A DNA stretch of 64,000 nt from Akkermansia muciniphila. Its GTDB lineage: Bacteria; Verrucomicrobiota; Verrucomicrobiia; Verrucomicrobiales; DEV007. The number at the start of each line of letters is the position of its first letter. Position 1 is the first letter of the stretch. The stretch lies in NCBI GenBank assembly GCA_945883495.1, contig CAMCXS010000023.1:1-64000 (forward strand), read 5' to 3'. A model generated the notes under the pieces. That model was not told where the DNA came from. It did not search any database and was given only the letters and a program-made list of their open reading frames with translations. The translations under genes were made by a program, and so were the position numbers. Below, piece after piece: positions 39,012 through 48,273 of the stretch.

Positions 39012-40723
39012 CAATCTTTCTCCACGGGTTTGTATTGCGTCGATCGCTGCTTTTGCCGCAGCTCTCCCTGTTCACTCTCTTGCCGAAACAGCTCTTCCGG
39101 TTCCACCATGGGAGGCGGGATGTCCTTGGCTTCCAGATCCAGAGCATTCGCGCCTTTGGATTCACTGGTGGGAGTGGCTTCGCCCTCCCCTTCCTCCTTG
39201 GTCGATTCTCCTTCCGCCTCGTCGTCGGACTCAGACTTCTCACCCTCCGCCGATTCCTTCTCGTCTCCCTCTTTGGGCTCCTCCTTGGCTTTGTCCTTGT
39301 CCGTGGGCGGTTTGTCCTTATCCGCGATCCGGGCCGCTGCCCGCGCTTCTCTGGCCAACGCCAGTTCGAGGTTGAACGCGGCATCGGCAAAGTCCGGGTT
39401 CATCTCCAGACAAGCGCGGAACGAATCGATCGCCTGTCCGAAGTATTCCACCGCCGCCTGAGGATCGAGTTCCTCATCAGTGACGGCTTGGAGAAAACAG
39501 CTCAGCCCCGCGTTGTAGACCGCCACCAGCCTGCGCTGAGGATCCGGGAGCCGTTGCGCGGCTTGCACGAAGCTCGCGGCGGCGTTCGCATGGTTCTTGG
39601 CTTTGAGTTGGGTGCGGCCCCGTTCAAAAAGCCGCACCGGATCCTCCACCGCATCGGCCGCCGGAACCGCGAACAGCAAAGCCAAAGGCACCGCCAGATT
39701 TCGCGGACGCCAAGGCATCGCCAAACAAATCAACGCCAGTCCAAGAAACAACGGAAACGTCTCCTGTCCTTGGCGCAATCGTTCCCCCGTCCCGCTCTCC
39801 TTGCGGCCAAGGTGCTTTACGAGCTGGGGATAAATCTTCCCAAGAGGCAGCACCCGGGTCCCGGCTTCCAAATAGACGCCTTGCGGGCAGGCCTTGGCCA
39901 ATGCTTCCAAGCCGCGACTCTCCAACCGCGACCAAACCTCCGCGCCGTCATGCCGGACAAACTCCGTCTCCGATCCCGCCGGCGCCGGAATCCGCGCGCC
40001 GCGCACGGAATCCCCAACGCCGATCGTGATCAGGCTAACTCCGAGTTCCCCGAGCTGGGCCACCGTCGCTTCGGGGGAACTTTGTTGATCTTCCCCATCC
40101 GTAATCAGCACCAAATCCTGAAATCCGCGCCGCTCCGCGGTGAAAAGCTTTTCCGAGGCTTTGCGAATCGCGTCGCCGATGCGGGTGCCCCCCACCCGCA
40201 CCTCGCCCGCCGGAATAAAATCTGGGTGCGCCTCCTCAAGCTTGTCCTGAAAAAACGCCAGATCCGTGGTCAGCGGACAAAGGATCGAAGCGGAGCCGGA
40301 AAAAGCCACCAAAGCGAGCCGGTCCCCGGCCATCCCGCGGACGCAATCACGAATCGCCGTTTTCGCCGATTCCAAGCGGCTCGGCGCCGCATCCGCCGCC
40401 AACATGCTCCGGGAAACGTCGAGCAGGAAGACGATGTCCCTTCCCTCGCCGGAGGTATCGACCCAAACATCGCGCCACGTCGGCCGCGACAGCGCAAAGA
40501 TCAGACAGGCCGCCGCCGCCAAAACAAACCCGAATTCAATCCGCCGCTCCCGAAGAATCCCCTGAGCCTCGCCAGGAGCCCCCGCCAGGGCACGCAACGC
40601 CCGGCGCCGTTTGCGTTCCGCCGCCACGAAGAGAACAGCCACCAACGGCAGCAAGCCGAGCAGCAGCAGCACCTCCCACCGCACCACTCCGCGAATCGTG
40701 GAATCTGGACGTCGGACGGTCAT
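39008..40723 (-). CDS. BatB-like vWA protein fused to BatC-like TPR region
   Basis: The start at 40723 forms an ATGA overlap with the upstream gene. The 571-residue protein has an N-terminal membrane helix, a second near 55-75, and a vWA domain (about 80-290) with an intact MIDAS motif DVSRSM and LVLITDGEDQQSSPE. A third membrane helix follows near 320-350, then TPR repeats (about 360-470) and a long acidic low-complexity tail rich in Glu/Lys/Asp (about 470-545). TPR plus charged tail is typical of BatC, so BatB and BatC are fused. Expected to act in the periplasm/membrane with BatA. Confidence 0.82.
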   Translation of the reverse strand: MTVRRPDSTIRGVVRWEVLLLLGLLPLVAVLFVAAERKRRRALRALAGAPGEAQGILRERRIEFGFVLAAAACLIFALSRPTWRDVWVDTSGEGRDIVFLLDVSRSMLAADAAPSRLESAKTAIRDCVRGMAGDRLALVAFSGSASILCPLTTDLAFFQDKLEEAHPDFIPAGEVRVGGTRIGDAIRKASEKLFTAERRGFQDLVLITDGEDQQSSPEATVAQLGELGVSLITIGVGDSVRGARIPAPAGSETEFVRHDGAEVWSRLESRGLEALAKACPQGVYLEAGTRVLPLGKIYPQLVKHLGRKESGTGERLRQGQETFPLFLGLALICLAMPWRPRNLAVPLALLFAVPAADAVEDPVRLFERGRTQLKAKNHANAAASFVQAAQRLPDPQRRLVAVYNAGLSCFLQAVTDEELDPQAAVEYFGQAIDSFRACLEMNPDFADAAFNLELALAREARAAARIADKDKPPTDKDKAKEEPKEGDEKESAEGEKSESDDEAEGESTKEEGEGEATPTSESKGANALDLEAKDIPPPMVEPEELFRQESEQGELRQKQRSTQYKPVEKDW

Positions 40724-41778
40724 GGGATGCGGCGCAGCCAAGTCGAGGTGAGGATGAATTCCACCGAGAGCAATACCAAAGCGGCTCCGGCGAACCAGGC
40801 GAATCTCTCCTCTGGCACCCGCCGGATGGCCGAGCGCATTTCGGAGCGTTCCAAGGCGTCGATCTCTTGGTAAACGGCCTTGAGGGTATCGAAATCGTGG
40901 GCGCGGCGGAAGATTCCTCCCGTCGATTTGGCCATCTGTTCCAGGACTTGCTCAGCGGCGGTCCGGCCCCGGGCGACCTCGATCGATTCTTCGCCTTCGA
41001 CGCGAACATACTGGTTCTTCGGCGGATCGGTGAGGCTGATGGTATAGACGCGGATGCCCCATTGCTTGGCCAACGCGGCGGCTTGCAACGGCAACATCCG
41101 GCCACAGTTGTTCTCGCCATCAGTGAGCAGGATAATCAGCTTGCTCTTGATTTGCACCGGAGCCGCGCCCTTTTCCGTGGCCGGCAGCGTCTCTTCCAGG
41201 CGGGCCAAGCGCGCGGCAGCCAACGCTGTGGCATCGCCATACGCAGTTCCGTCCTCGTTGGGCCGGTCGTTGATCACGATCTGGTCCGCCAGGAACGCCA
41301 GCGCCTCGTGGCTCAGCGTCAGCGGACAAATCGTATCGGCATAGCGCGCAAAGGTGATCATCCCCATCAAATCGTTGGGTCGGCCCGAAAGTTCCCCTTC
41401 CTTCCCCTGGATGAACTCACGGAGGACCTCCTTGGCCACGAACATGCGGGGAACCTCCTTATCCTGGTAACGCACCCGCATCTCCATGCTGCTGGAGATG
41501 TCCACCAAAAGCTCAATCGCCACGCCGTCCCGCTCCAAGGTCGACGTCAGCTTCTCCGTTTGCGGACGCGCCAGGGCGATCGTCACCGCCGCCAAGGCGA
41601 CGATGCGCAACGCTCTCGGCAACCAAAGCCAACGCCGGCGGACGGATGGCGGGACCGCCCCGGCCACGTGCACCGAGGACCAATCCACACTCGCGGCCCC
41701 GAATGCCCTGGCGGTACGGAGATACAAAAGCAGAGCAGGCACGAACGCCGCCAAGGCCCATGGATACGCCAGTGTCAC
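40720..41778 (-). CDS. BatA-like vWA membrane protein
   Basis: A GTG start at 41778 overlaps the preceding stop (GTGA) and gives 352 residues with the usual BatA layout. There are two N-terminal membrane helices (ALAAFVPALLLYLRTARAF and ALRIVALAAVTIALARP), then a vWA domain with MIDAS motif DISSSME and LIILLTDGENNCG, and a C-terminal membrane helix (FAWFAGAALVLLSVEFIL). The open frame extends upstream to 41955 but that part overlaps the previous gene. It probably pairs with the BatB/C protein in metal-dependent protein contacts. Confidence 0.88.
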   Translation of the reverse strand: MTLAYPWALAAFVPALLLYLRTARAFGAASVDWSSVHVAGAVPPSVRRRWLWLPRALRIVALAAVTIALARPQTEKLTSTLERDGVAIELLVDISSSMEMRVRYQDKEVPRMFVAKEVLREFIQGKEGELSGRPNDLMGMITFARYADTICPLTLSHEALAFLADQIVINDRPNEDGTAYGDATALAAARLARLEETLPATEKGAAPVQIKSKLIILLTDGENNCGRMLPLQAAALAKQWGIRVYTISLTDPPKNQYVRVEGEESIEVARGRTAAEQVLEQMAKSTGGIFRRAHDFDTLKAVYQEIDALERSEMRSAIRRVPEERFAWFAGAALVLLSVEFILTSTWLRRIP

Positions 41779-42611
41779 CGCTCGGTCTCCCGGATGAAGG
41801 TTTCCAACCGCTTGCGCAACGCCTTGGGCCGCACCGCCCCTTCCCGTCCGAACCGCAGCACGTCGAGATCCCGCACGAGCTGACGCAAGCGACCGTCGGA
41901 AGCCGCCGCCACCTCCAAGTCCGCGCCGAGATACTCGCGGAGAATCTCGCGCCATCGGCTTGGCTGTTTGCTGCTGGCCAATTCCCGCAGCGCAGCCTGG
42001 CGAGAATCAGGACGCTCCGCGATCCCATGACCCGGCTCCGCCTTCTCTCTCCAAATCCAGAACGCCGCCCCCAGCGCCAACAAGAGGGCCAAACTCGCCG
42101 CTCCGGCGGCATTCCGCGTGACTCCGGGCAAATCGAGAGCGGGACGAGGCGCGGCTTGCAACGGATCGCCGTCCACCAAGCTCCGCACCGTGAAACGAAA
42201 CGGCTCGGTCCGCAGCGTAATGGGAACCCCGAAAGCCGAGGAGAACTCGAGGTCCAGCGCGGGGACTTCGATCGTTCCGGTGCGACGCGGCTCAAAGCGA
42301 AACGAGTAGGTGGTTCGGACCGTTCCTTCGATCGACGTCTCGGTGACCGGTTCATCAGGCAGAAGCCGCAAGCCTTCGAGCGCGCGCAGTTGCCCTTGCA
42401 ACGGTTCCAGCCAGTAAAGCCGGTCGTGCCCCGTCCGCAGCGTCTCCTCCAGGGTAACCGCAGGCACGGAGGCGATGAGCCGGAACTCGCAGCGCTGCGC
42501 CACCGTTACCGCCCCTGGATCCGCCTCAAGCGCCACGGAAACCGGCCCGCTCTTCCATTCCTGAGTGAGCAAGAGCGATCCGGCCGCGAAGATGGTACAC
42601 AGCGAGCCCAT
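41775..42611 (-). CDS. DUF4381/BatD-type membrane protein of the MoxR operon
   Basis: From ATG 42611, two bases after the DUF58 stop, the 278-residue protein has a signal/anchor (GSLCTIFAAGSLLLTQ). An Ig-like extracytoplasmic domain follows (about 20-165, with YSFRFEPRRTGTIEVPALDL), then a membrane helix (ASLALLLALGAAFWIW) and a helical cytoplasmic tail. This matches short BatD- or DUF4381-like proteins that lie between DUF58 and BatA genes. Exact family is uncertain. The tail may contact MoxR. Confidence 0.65.
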   Translation of the reverse strand: MGSLCTIFAAGSLLLTQEWKSGPVSVALEADPGAVTVAQRCEFRLIASVPAVTLEETLRTGHDRLYWLEPLQGQLRALEGLRLLPDEPVTETSIEGTVRTTYSFRFEPRRTGTIEVPALDLEFSSAFGVPITLRTEPFRFTVRSLVDGDPLQAAPRPALDLPGVTRNAAGAASLALLLALGAAFWIWREKAEPGHGIAERPDSRQAALRELASSKQPSRWREILREYLGADLEVAAASDGRLRQLVRDLDVLRFGREGAVRPKALRKRLETFIRETER

Positions 42612-42613
42612 GA

Positions 42614-43474
42614 TCAGCGCCGGTGCTGCAATCTGGCTTGGAAAAACGCCCGCAGATCCGCCACGTAGTCCTCCCCGCAGCGGACATCGAACACTTCCGC
42701 TCCGCACGCCTGCAAGCGTTCCCGAACGTTCGCGTCCTGCTCAGCGGCGCGGGCGGCGAAGGCTCGGCGGCTCCGCGCGTCTCCGGCATCCAACCAGGTG
42801 AATCGGCCCGATTCGTTATCGCGCACCCGGCACAGTCCGCCTTCCTCCGGCAACCCGGACTCACGCGGATCTTGCAAGCGCACCGCGATCAAATCGTGCG
42901 AGACCGCCGCGTTCTCCAGGGCGTCGTCGTAACCGAGACACTGGAAATCCGAAATCAGGAACACCACACTGCGGCGCCGCGTTACGTGCATCAGCAAATC
43001 GAGGGGCTCGCGTAGCTCCGTCCCTCGTCCGGCGGGCGGATGATTTTGGATCAGGTCGAGAATACGGGAGACTTGATTGAGCCCCTTCGCCGGTGGGAGA
43101 TGCGATTCGACTTCCTCGGCAAAGAGAATCAGCCCTGCCCGGTCGTGATTGCGGATGGCGGCATGAGCCAGTAAACCGGCCAGTTCCGTGGCGGCGGCCA
43201 GCTTGTCTCCGAATCGGCTCGAAGCAGAGATATCGATCAGCAGATAGACCGTAAGATCCCGTTCCTCGATGAACCGCTTTACGAATGGTTTGCCGGCTCT
43301 CGCGGTGACATTCCAATCAATGGAACGAACCTCGTCTCCCGGCTCATAAGGACGGACATCTTCGAACTCAATTCCCCGTCCCTTGAATACGCTAAGATAC
43401 TCGCCCGCAAGCATCTCCTCCACAGCGTGCCGGCAGCGGATATCGAGGTCGTGGAGATGGGCGTCGGTCATCAC
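42614..43474 (-). CDS. DUF58 domain protein
   Basis: DUF58 proteins contain a vWA-like fold and act with MoxR AAA+ ATPases. The 286-residue protein has all landmarks: GEYLSVFKGRGIEFEDVRPY, EPGDEVRSIDWNVTARAGKP, the MIDAS-like LLIDISASSRFG, and a second-half DLIAVRLQDPRE. Its GTG start (43474) overlaps the moxR stop as GTGA. ATG 43471 is the next in-frame codon. It has no membrane helix, so it is the short soluble type. Confidence 0.92.
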   Translation of the reverse strand: MMTDAHLHDLDIRCRHAVEEMLAGEYLSVFKGRGIEFEDVRPYEPGDEVRSIDWNVTARAGKPFVKRFIEERDLTVYLLIDISASSRFGDKLAAATELAGLLAHAAIRNHDRAGLILFAEEVESHLPPAKGLNQVSRILDLIQNHPPAGRGTELREPLDLLMHVTRRRSVVFLISDFQCLGYDDALENAAVSHDLIAVRLQDPRESGLPEEGGLCRVRDNESGRFTWLDAGDARSRRAFAARAAEQDANVRERLQACGAEVFDVRCGEDYVADLRAFFQARLQHRR

Positions 43475-44457
43475 GCCGGGACGGGCACCTTGCGGAAAAT
43501 GGCTTCAATGACCTGGTCGGACGTGAAGTCGCGTGCCTGCGCTTTGTAGGTCAACGCAATCCGGTGCCGCAACACTTCCGGGCCGATCGACTGAACATCC
43601 GAGGGAACGACATAATCACGTCCCTCCATCAAGGAACGCGCCTTGGCAGCCTTCGCTAGATAAATGCTGGCGCGCGGCGAGGCTCCGTGCCGGATCAGGG
43701 GAACCAAATCATCAAGCTGATATCCCCCGGGGCGCCGAGTGGCATCGACGATTTGCAGAATATACGACTCGATCACATCCTTCATGAACACATTGTCCAA
43801 CGCCTGGCGCATCTCGAGAATGGCCGGGGCCGAGGTCACTCGTTCCACGCGGAGGATCGGCGTATTCTTCGACATCCGGCGCAAAATTTCCCGTTCCTGT
43901 TCCAGTTCTGGATAGCGGACGATGATCTTGAAGAGGAAGCGGTCGAGCTGCGCTTCGGGGAGCGGATAGGTCCCCTCTTGTTCAATGGGGTTCTGGGTCG
44001 CCAGCACCATGAAGGGCTCGTCGAGCGGGAAACTCTCATCGCCGATCGTCACCTGCTTCTCCTGCATCGCCTCCAGCAGGGCACTCTGCACCTTGGCGGG
44101 CGAGCGGTTGATCTCGTCCGCGAGGATGATTTGCGCGAAGACGGGGCCCTTGCGAGTGTGGAATGCGCCGGTCTGGGGATGGAAAATTTGCGTTCCCACC
44201 AAGTCGCCTGGAAGCAAGTCCGGGGTGAACTGGATGCGGCTGAACGAGGCGTCGAGGGTCCGCGCCAGGGTGCTAATCAGCAAAGTCTTGGCCAGCCCCG
44301 GCACGCCCTCAATAAGAACGTGCCCGCCACAGAGGATCGCGATGAGAATGCGGTCAACGACCTGTTCCTGCCCGACGACGACCTTCCCGATCTCCGTGCG
44401 AATTCGACACAACAACTCCTGCTCGCGGGCAAACGGCTTCGGGGGTGACTCCGGCAT
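43471..44457 (-). CDS. MoxR family AAA+ ATPase
   Basis: MoxR ATPases act as chaperones for vWA-containing partners, here the DUF58, BatA and BatB/C proteins encoded just downstream. Walker A is [13 protein letters not shown], Walker [16 protein letters not shown], sensor 1 [19 protein letters not shown], followed by QLDRFLFK. The C-terminal lid contains [18 protein letters not shown]. From ATG 44457 the protein is 328 residues. A GTG start at 44505 is also open. It heads a chain of overlapping genes down to 36393. Confidence 0.93.
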   Translation of the reverse strand: MPESPPKPFAREQELLCRIRTEIGKVVVGQEQVVDRILIAILCGGHVLIEGVPGLAKTLLISTLARTLDASFSRIQFTPDLLPGDLVGTQIFHPQTGAFHTRKGPVFAQIILADEINRSPAKVQSALLEAMQEKQVTIGDESFPLDEPFMVLATQNPIEQEGTYPLPEAQLDRFLFKIIVRYPELEQEREILRRMSKNTPILRVERVTSAPAILEMRQALDNVFMKDVIESYILQIVDATRRPGGYQLDDLVPLIRHGASPRASIYLAKAAKARSLMEGRDYVVPSDVQSIGPEVLRHRIALTYKAQARDFTSDQVIEAIFRKVPVPA

Positions 44458-44517
44458 GGGAGGCAGATTCTGCCGTTTCCCGTGCCACCGCGCAAGGGGA
44501 AGCACGCAAGGTCCGCC

Positions 44518-46503
44518 TCAGCCCGCGAATCCGGGTGCAGGAGGAGGCGGAGTTTCTGGTGACCCGGGCTCGACTGGTCCGACTGGTCCGACTGGTCCGA
44601 CTGGTCCGACTGGTCCGACTGGTCCGACTGGTCCGACTGGTCCGACTGGTCCGACTGGTCCGACTGGTCCGACTGGTCCGACGGGTCCGACGGGTCCGAC
44701 GGGTCCGACTGACGTCACTTCCACCTCAGAGGTGCTCTCAACCACCGCAGAGGTGCTCTCAACCGCCTCAGAGGTGCTCACAACCGGGTCGGGCGTAGCC
44801 GCCACGGGCTCACTCAGCGGCTCAGGCACCGCCACTACCGGCTCAGCTTCAGGCTCAGGCGCGGACACCACGGACTCGGGCTTCGGCTCCGGCACCTCTA
44901 CTACCGGCTCAGGTTCAGGCTCGGGCGCGGACACCACGGACTCGGGCTTCGGCTCCGGCTCCGCCACTACCGGCTCAGGTTCAGGCTCGGGCGCGGACAC
45001 CACGGACTCGGGCTTCGGCTCCGGCACCTCTACTACCGGCTCAGCTTCAGGCTCGGGCGTGGACACCACGGACTCGGGCTTCGGCTCCGGCACCGCCACT
45101 ACCGGCTCAGCTTCAGGCTCCGGCGTGGACACCACGGACTCGGGCTTCGGCTCCTCAGTGGCAGGCGTTTCCACCAGCGGGAGTTCCGGTGCGGCCCAAG
45201 CGGGATCCGCCACCGGGATCATGGAGTTCAGGTTCTGCAACCGGTTGCGGACAATGCTGCCATCCCCAGCGATCGCGTTCTTGTATCCAGCTTCCTTCAG
45301 TTCCTCCAAAATGGGTTGCACGTCCCGGTAAGCCTGCGCTGCCTTGGCCGCGATGCTTCCGAAGTCCGGCGTGATCCGGTACAGCTTCGGAATAAACCAA
45401 CCATGCACCACTGCCGCTAGCAAATGCATCTGGGCACGCTCATCCCCTGCCGTGGACGGATGCCGGAACAGATCCGCATAAAACTCGCCCCAGGCGAACG
45501 GCCGTCCCACCGGCTTGTTCTTGATCCCGGATAGATAGAGGAGGAACTCCGAGACGTTCTGCTCCGGGCTCAACCGGGAATGATCCAAGGGCGCATCATC
45601 GCCGTTCCAATAGGCCAGATTTGCGGGAAGTGGGAGCAGCCCAATCTCTTTCTCACTATGCACGTGCTTCGGATCCACATGGGCGCCTTTCAGCCCCATC
45701 TCCGCATTCATAATGCAGAACGCATCCACCAAGCTCAGCGGCACAAAGAACTCACCGTGCGCGCGCTCCTCCTGCACTTTATTGACGTTCTCCACCGCCA
45801 TCGCCAGCAAGGCATGATTGCGCGAGAAAAACTCTTCCTTGGTCAGATCCTTGGTATCCAGCTTCAAGGTGCCAAAAACATTCCGCGGATTGACCGCCGT
45901 GGAGCCCGGGGAAAGTTCTTTGTCGATCCCCGCATACGCCATCAGTCCTTCGAGATACATCTTGGCGAACCCGGTGATCCCCACCCGCTGCGCCGCGACC
46001 AGATCGACCGAGTTCGAGCAGAAGAACGGCTCCACCAACACGGCAGTGGCCCGAGCCGAGTGCAAACTCCGGCCCCCGCGGTCATCGGGTCCCAACACCT
46101 TGAGCCCACGGTCTGGCCGCCCCAGCGCCTTGACCATTGCCTTTTGCAGGTGCCCGGCCAGGGCCAGCGACTTCGCGGAACCGCTCGACAACGTTTCAGT
46201 CCCGGTGGCGCTGGGCGAAGCCGCGTTGAAGTGCAGCTCGATGCTGGCATCCGCGCCCTTCGCATCAACTTGGTCGTAGGCGGCATCGATCTCCGCACTG
46301 TAGCTGGAATGGAAGGTGCGGTTGACTTTGAACAGCTCCAGCTTCTGCCCGCCCCGGAGCAGATTGAACAAGTTGTCCGTGGACAGCCGCAGCATCTCGT
46401 CGGCGATCAGGTTATTGAAATCAAATTCCGACATGCCAATCGGGGTCGGCGCATAAGCCCCCGGAGCCTTGGCGTTGTGTCCGACAACGATTGCGATTTT
46501 CAT
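44518..46503 (-). CDS. N-acetylmuramoyl-L-alanine amidase-like protein with 22-residue repeats and collagen-like tail
   Basis: ATG 46503 starts the domain directly ([16 protein letters not shown]). Residues about 1-190 match Amidase_3, which cleaves the amide between MurNAc and the peptide stem: a zinc-ligand-like [13 protein letters not shown] (His-x-Asn), and [11 protein letters not shown] with the likely catalytic Glu. Residues 190-455 form a helical domain of unknown role. Five 22-residue Pro/Glu/Val repeats follow ([18 protein letters not shown] type), and then about 15 GPV triplets. There is no signal peptide, which is odd for an amidase. The last part may be a stalk or entropic spacer. 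Confidence 0.75.
   Translation of the reverse strand: MKIAIVVGHNAKAPGAYAPTPIGMSEFDFNNLIADEMLRLSTDNLFNLLRGGQKLELFKVNRTFHSSYSAEIDAAYDQVDAKGADASIELHFNAASPSATGTETLSSGSAKSLALAGHLQKAMVKALGRPDRGLKVLGPDDRGGRSLHSARATAVLVEPFFCSNSVDLVAAQRVGITGFAKMYLEGLMAYAGIDKELSPGSTAVNPRNVFGTLKLDTKDLTKEEFFSRNHALLAMAVENVNKVQEERAHGEFFVPLSLVDAFCIMNAEMGLKGAHVDPKHVHSEKEIGLLPLPANLAYWNGDDAPLDHSRLSPEQNVSEFLLYLSGIKNKPVGRPFAWGEFYADLFRHPSTAGDERAQMHLLAAVVHGWFIPKLYRITPDFGSIAAKAAQAYRDVQPILEELKEAGYKNAIAGDGSIVRNRLQNLNSMIPVADPAWAAPELPLVETPATEEPKPESVVSTPEPEAEPVVAVPEPKPESVVSTPEPEAEPVVEVPEPKPESVVSAPEPEPEPVVAEPEPKPESVVSAPEPEPEPVVEVPEPKPESVVSAPEPEAEPVVAVPEPLSEPVAATPDPVVSTSEAVESTSAVVESTSEVEVTSVGPVGPVGPVGPVGPVGPVGPVGPVGPVGPVGPVGPVGPVGPVGPVEPGSPETPPPPAPGFAG
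44572..44706. repeat. 9-bp tandem repeat encoding GPV triplets
   Basis: Fifteen units of GACTGGTCC (the last three GACGGGTCC) run without interruption. In the minus-strand amidase frame each unit is Gly-Pro-Val. The near-perfect identity suggests recent slippage expansion, so copy number may vary between strains. Confidence 0.95.
44822..45151. repeat. Five 66-bp tandem repeats encoding Pro/Glu/Val-rich units
   Basis: The minus-strand amidase frame carries five consecutive 22-residue units of the KPESVVS-PEPE-EPVV kind, differing at a few positions (Thr/Ala, Ala/Pro, Ala/Glu). The edges are approximate. These units lie between the helical domain and the GPV tract. Confidence 0.9.
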
Positions 46504-46666
46504 GGAGCCATCGGTAAATGCGAATTGGTAGACTGGCAACAGAGTCGCGCCCAGATGCACGCAATTGTCACAGACCGCCGCCAGTCCCGTAAGCGATCGT
46601 TGCGCCGCTGGCAGTTGCGTCTAACAGTCTTCAGGATTATCGAAACCACATCCATCCTACGCACTC

Positions 46667-47254
46667 ATGAAAGCTTCTCCCCGTTTCCGAGCGATGCCCC
46701 TAAACCTCGCCCTGGCCGCGATTTGGATTGCCGGATCGTTTGGCTTGGCGTCCTTGGCCAAGGCGGACCTCGACGCCGCCACGCCCAACGCCATCGTCAG
46801 GTTGATCGCCAAGCACGGCGCCAACTTCACTGAGACTTTGGAGAGCGTTCCAGAGCTGCAATCCTATTTGGCCAAGTCCCCCTCCCCGGAAAAAGCGCTC
46901 AACCAATTCCTCGCGAAGGAATCCGCCGCGGAACAAGCCAAGTGGATCACCCGCTTTTCCGACACGCTCGATATCCGGACCATGCTGGGACGCGAATCCG
47001 CCAAGGTGCCGAATGGCCTCTATGAAGTGGCATCGCTCATCCCCCCCCTGGACAAGACCGCCATCGCCGCCCTGCGGGAAGCCGGGATGCCGATGAACTC
47101 CAAAGACGCCGCCGAAGTGGCCTCCAACATGAGTTCCGCCCAAGCCTCCCACCTCCAAAGCAAGCTCGCCCTGAAAATCGCTGAATTGAGCCCGTCAGAG
47201 AAACAGCGGCTCATCGCCAAGTTCAAAGAAACCGCCAAGGCCCGCCGCCGCTAG
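46667..47254 (+). CDS. Hypothetical exported protein
   Basis: The 195-residue protein begins with a probable signal peptide (LNLALAAIWIAGSFGLASLAKA, about residues 12-33, cut after AKA). The mature part is mainly helical and hydrophilic, rich in Ala, Lys and Ser, and ends in a basic KAKARRR-like tail. No known domain is visible. The TAG stop is at the same time the first three bases of a 59-bp REP-like unit. Confidence 0.6.
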   Translation: MKASPRFRAMPLNLALAAIWIAGSFGLASLAKADLDAATPNAIVRLIAKHGANFTETLESVPELQSYLAKSPSPEKALNQFLAKESAAEQAKWITRFSDTLDIRTMLGRESAKVPNGLYEVASLIPPLDKTAIAALREAGMPMNSKDAAEVASNMSSAQASHLQSKLALKIAELSPSEKQRLIAKFKETAKARRR

Positions 47255-47541
47255 CCCGGACTTTAGTCCGGGAATGGCGGACTCAAGTCCGCACCACAGA
47301 TCAGGTAACGTAGCCCGGACTTTAGTCCGGGATTGGCGGACTCAAGTCCGCACCACATATCAAATAACGTAGCCCGGACTTTAGTCCGGGAATGGCGGAC
47401 TGAAGTCCGCACCACAGATCAGGTAACGTAGCCCGGGCTTTAGTCCGGGATTGGCGGACTCAAGTCGGCACCACAGATCAGGTAACGTAGCCCGGACTTT
47501 AGTCCGGGATTGGCGGACTGAAGTCTGGGCTACCTTGGCAC
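47252..47541. repeat. REP-like array, four full 59-bp units plus a partial fifth
   Basis: Units begin at 47252, 47311, 47370, 47429 and 47488, exactly 59 bp apart. Each has two hairpins, CCCGGACTTTAGTCCGGG and GCGGACT-CAA-AGTCCGC-like, followed by an ACCACAGATCAGGTAACG linker. The fifth unit is truncated and closes with GTCTGGGCTACC, which pairs with the opening GTAGCCCGGAC. The array lies between convergent genes and supplies the stop codons of both. Hairpins of this kind could terminate transcription from both sides and are targets of the adjacent RAYT enzyme. Confidence 0.92.
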
Positions 47542-48164
47542 AAATACTCCCAGGGCCGCAGCCGACCTTTCACCGGATTGTCCACGATATATCGCCGGAA
47601 ATGGTCGAGCTGTTCCGCGCTCCGGACGATGTGATCAAACGACTCCTCCTGCCACAGCGTCCCGCTCCGCCCAAGCCGCCGGTTGATGAACCGGGAGGAA
47701 GCCCCTTTCCAGCGTTGCACGATCCGGCTCAGGTCCTGATTCACCGGGGTGACCAAGGCATGCAGATGATTCGGCATCACCACCCAGGCATCGAGCCAGT
47801 ACTCGTCCGGATGCCCTTTGACGAGCTGATCTTTCACCAGTTGGGCGATGCCCAGTTGGCGCAGGACACACTCTCCCTCTCCGGCGTCCAGCCAGTCGTG
47901 CCATTTCTTGGTGAAGGTCCGTTGAAACTCGCGTTGCAACGGTTCCGGCAAGGTCGGGAGATCCCTGGCATCCTTCAACCCGTGGGCGCCGAGCCAGGCG
48001 TCGCGTTCTTCCTTCCACTGCTCAATCCGGCTCCGGGGCATCGAATCCTCCAATCTTGCGGTGACGAAATAGGTGACGCCTTCTTGACGCCAATGGGGAA
48101 GCTTCTTCCGGTATTTGACAACTTCACCCTCGGGGTCGAATGGCTGGAATTCCATGCTGTTCAA
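47499..48164 (-). CDS. REP-associated tyrosine transposase (RAYT, Y1/IS200-like)
   Basis: RAYTs are single-strand HUH nucleases related to IS200/IS605 TnpA that cut REP hairpins. The 221-residue protein contains GVTYFVTARLEDSMPRS (first strand), the HUH-type WVVMPNHLHALVTP, and the catalytic tyrosine helix in DHFRRYIVDNPVKGRL, preceded by SFDHIVRSAEQ. REP-like repeats flank it: the array at its 3' end and a single copy 39 bases upstream. Its last dozen codons and its TAA stop lie inside the fifth repeat unit. The start may be TTG 48164 or ATG 48155. Confidence 0.9.
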   Translation of the reverse strand: MNSMEFQPFDPEGEVVKYRKKLPHWRQEGVTYFVTARLEDSMPRSRIEQWKEERDAWLGAHGLKDARDLPTLPEPLQREFQRTFTKKWHDWLDAGEGECVLRQLGIAQLVKDQLVKGHPDEYWLDAWVVMPNHLHALVTPVNQDLSRIVQRWKGASSRFINRRLGRSGTLWQEESFDHIVRSAEQLDHFRRYIVDNPVKGRLRPWEYLCQGSPDFSPPIPD

Positions 48165-48202
48165 AATAGCAACTCAATGAGTTCGCGAAAGAAAAAAGTA
48201 AC

Positions 48203-48249
48203 GTAGCCCGGACTTTAGTCCGGGAATCCGGGACGAAAGTCCCAGCTAC
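48203..48249. repeat. REP-like element upstream of the RAYT gene
   Basis: GTAGCCCGGACTTTAGTCCGGG is followed by a second, different hairpin (GGGACGAAAGTCCC) and then AGCTAC, so the whole element is bounded by GTAGC/GCTAC. The first half is identical to the array units on the other side of the RAYT gene. Confidence 0.88.
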
Positions 48250-48273
48250 TTCCCCGCTTGACTGACAGAACTC

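Noticed and set aside
43985-45331. Plus-strand 448-codon frame with GPT collagen-like triplets
   Set aside because: It is the complement of the amidase repeats and overlaps the MoxR gene; upstream residues look unlike protein. The minus-strand frame continues from a recognisable amidase domain.
47252-47541. Possible CRISPR array (regular 59-bp units)
   Set aside because: Units are adjacent and almost identical along their whole length with no unique spacers, each has two hairpins, and a RAYT gene adjoins. No cas genes.
47451-48206. Plus-strand 251-codon frame
   Set aside because: Lies over the REP array and opposite the RAYT gene, which has clear catalytic motifs.
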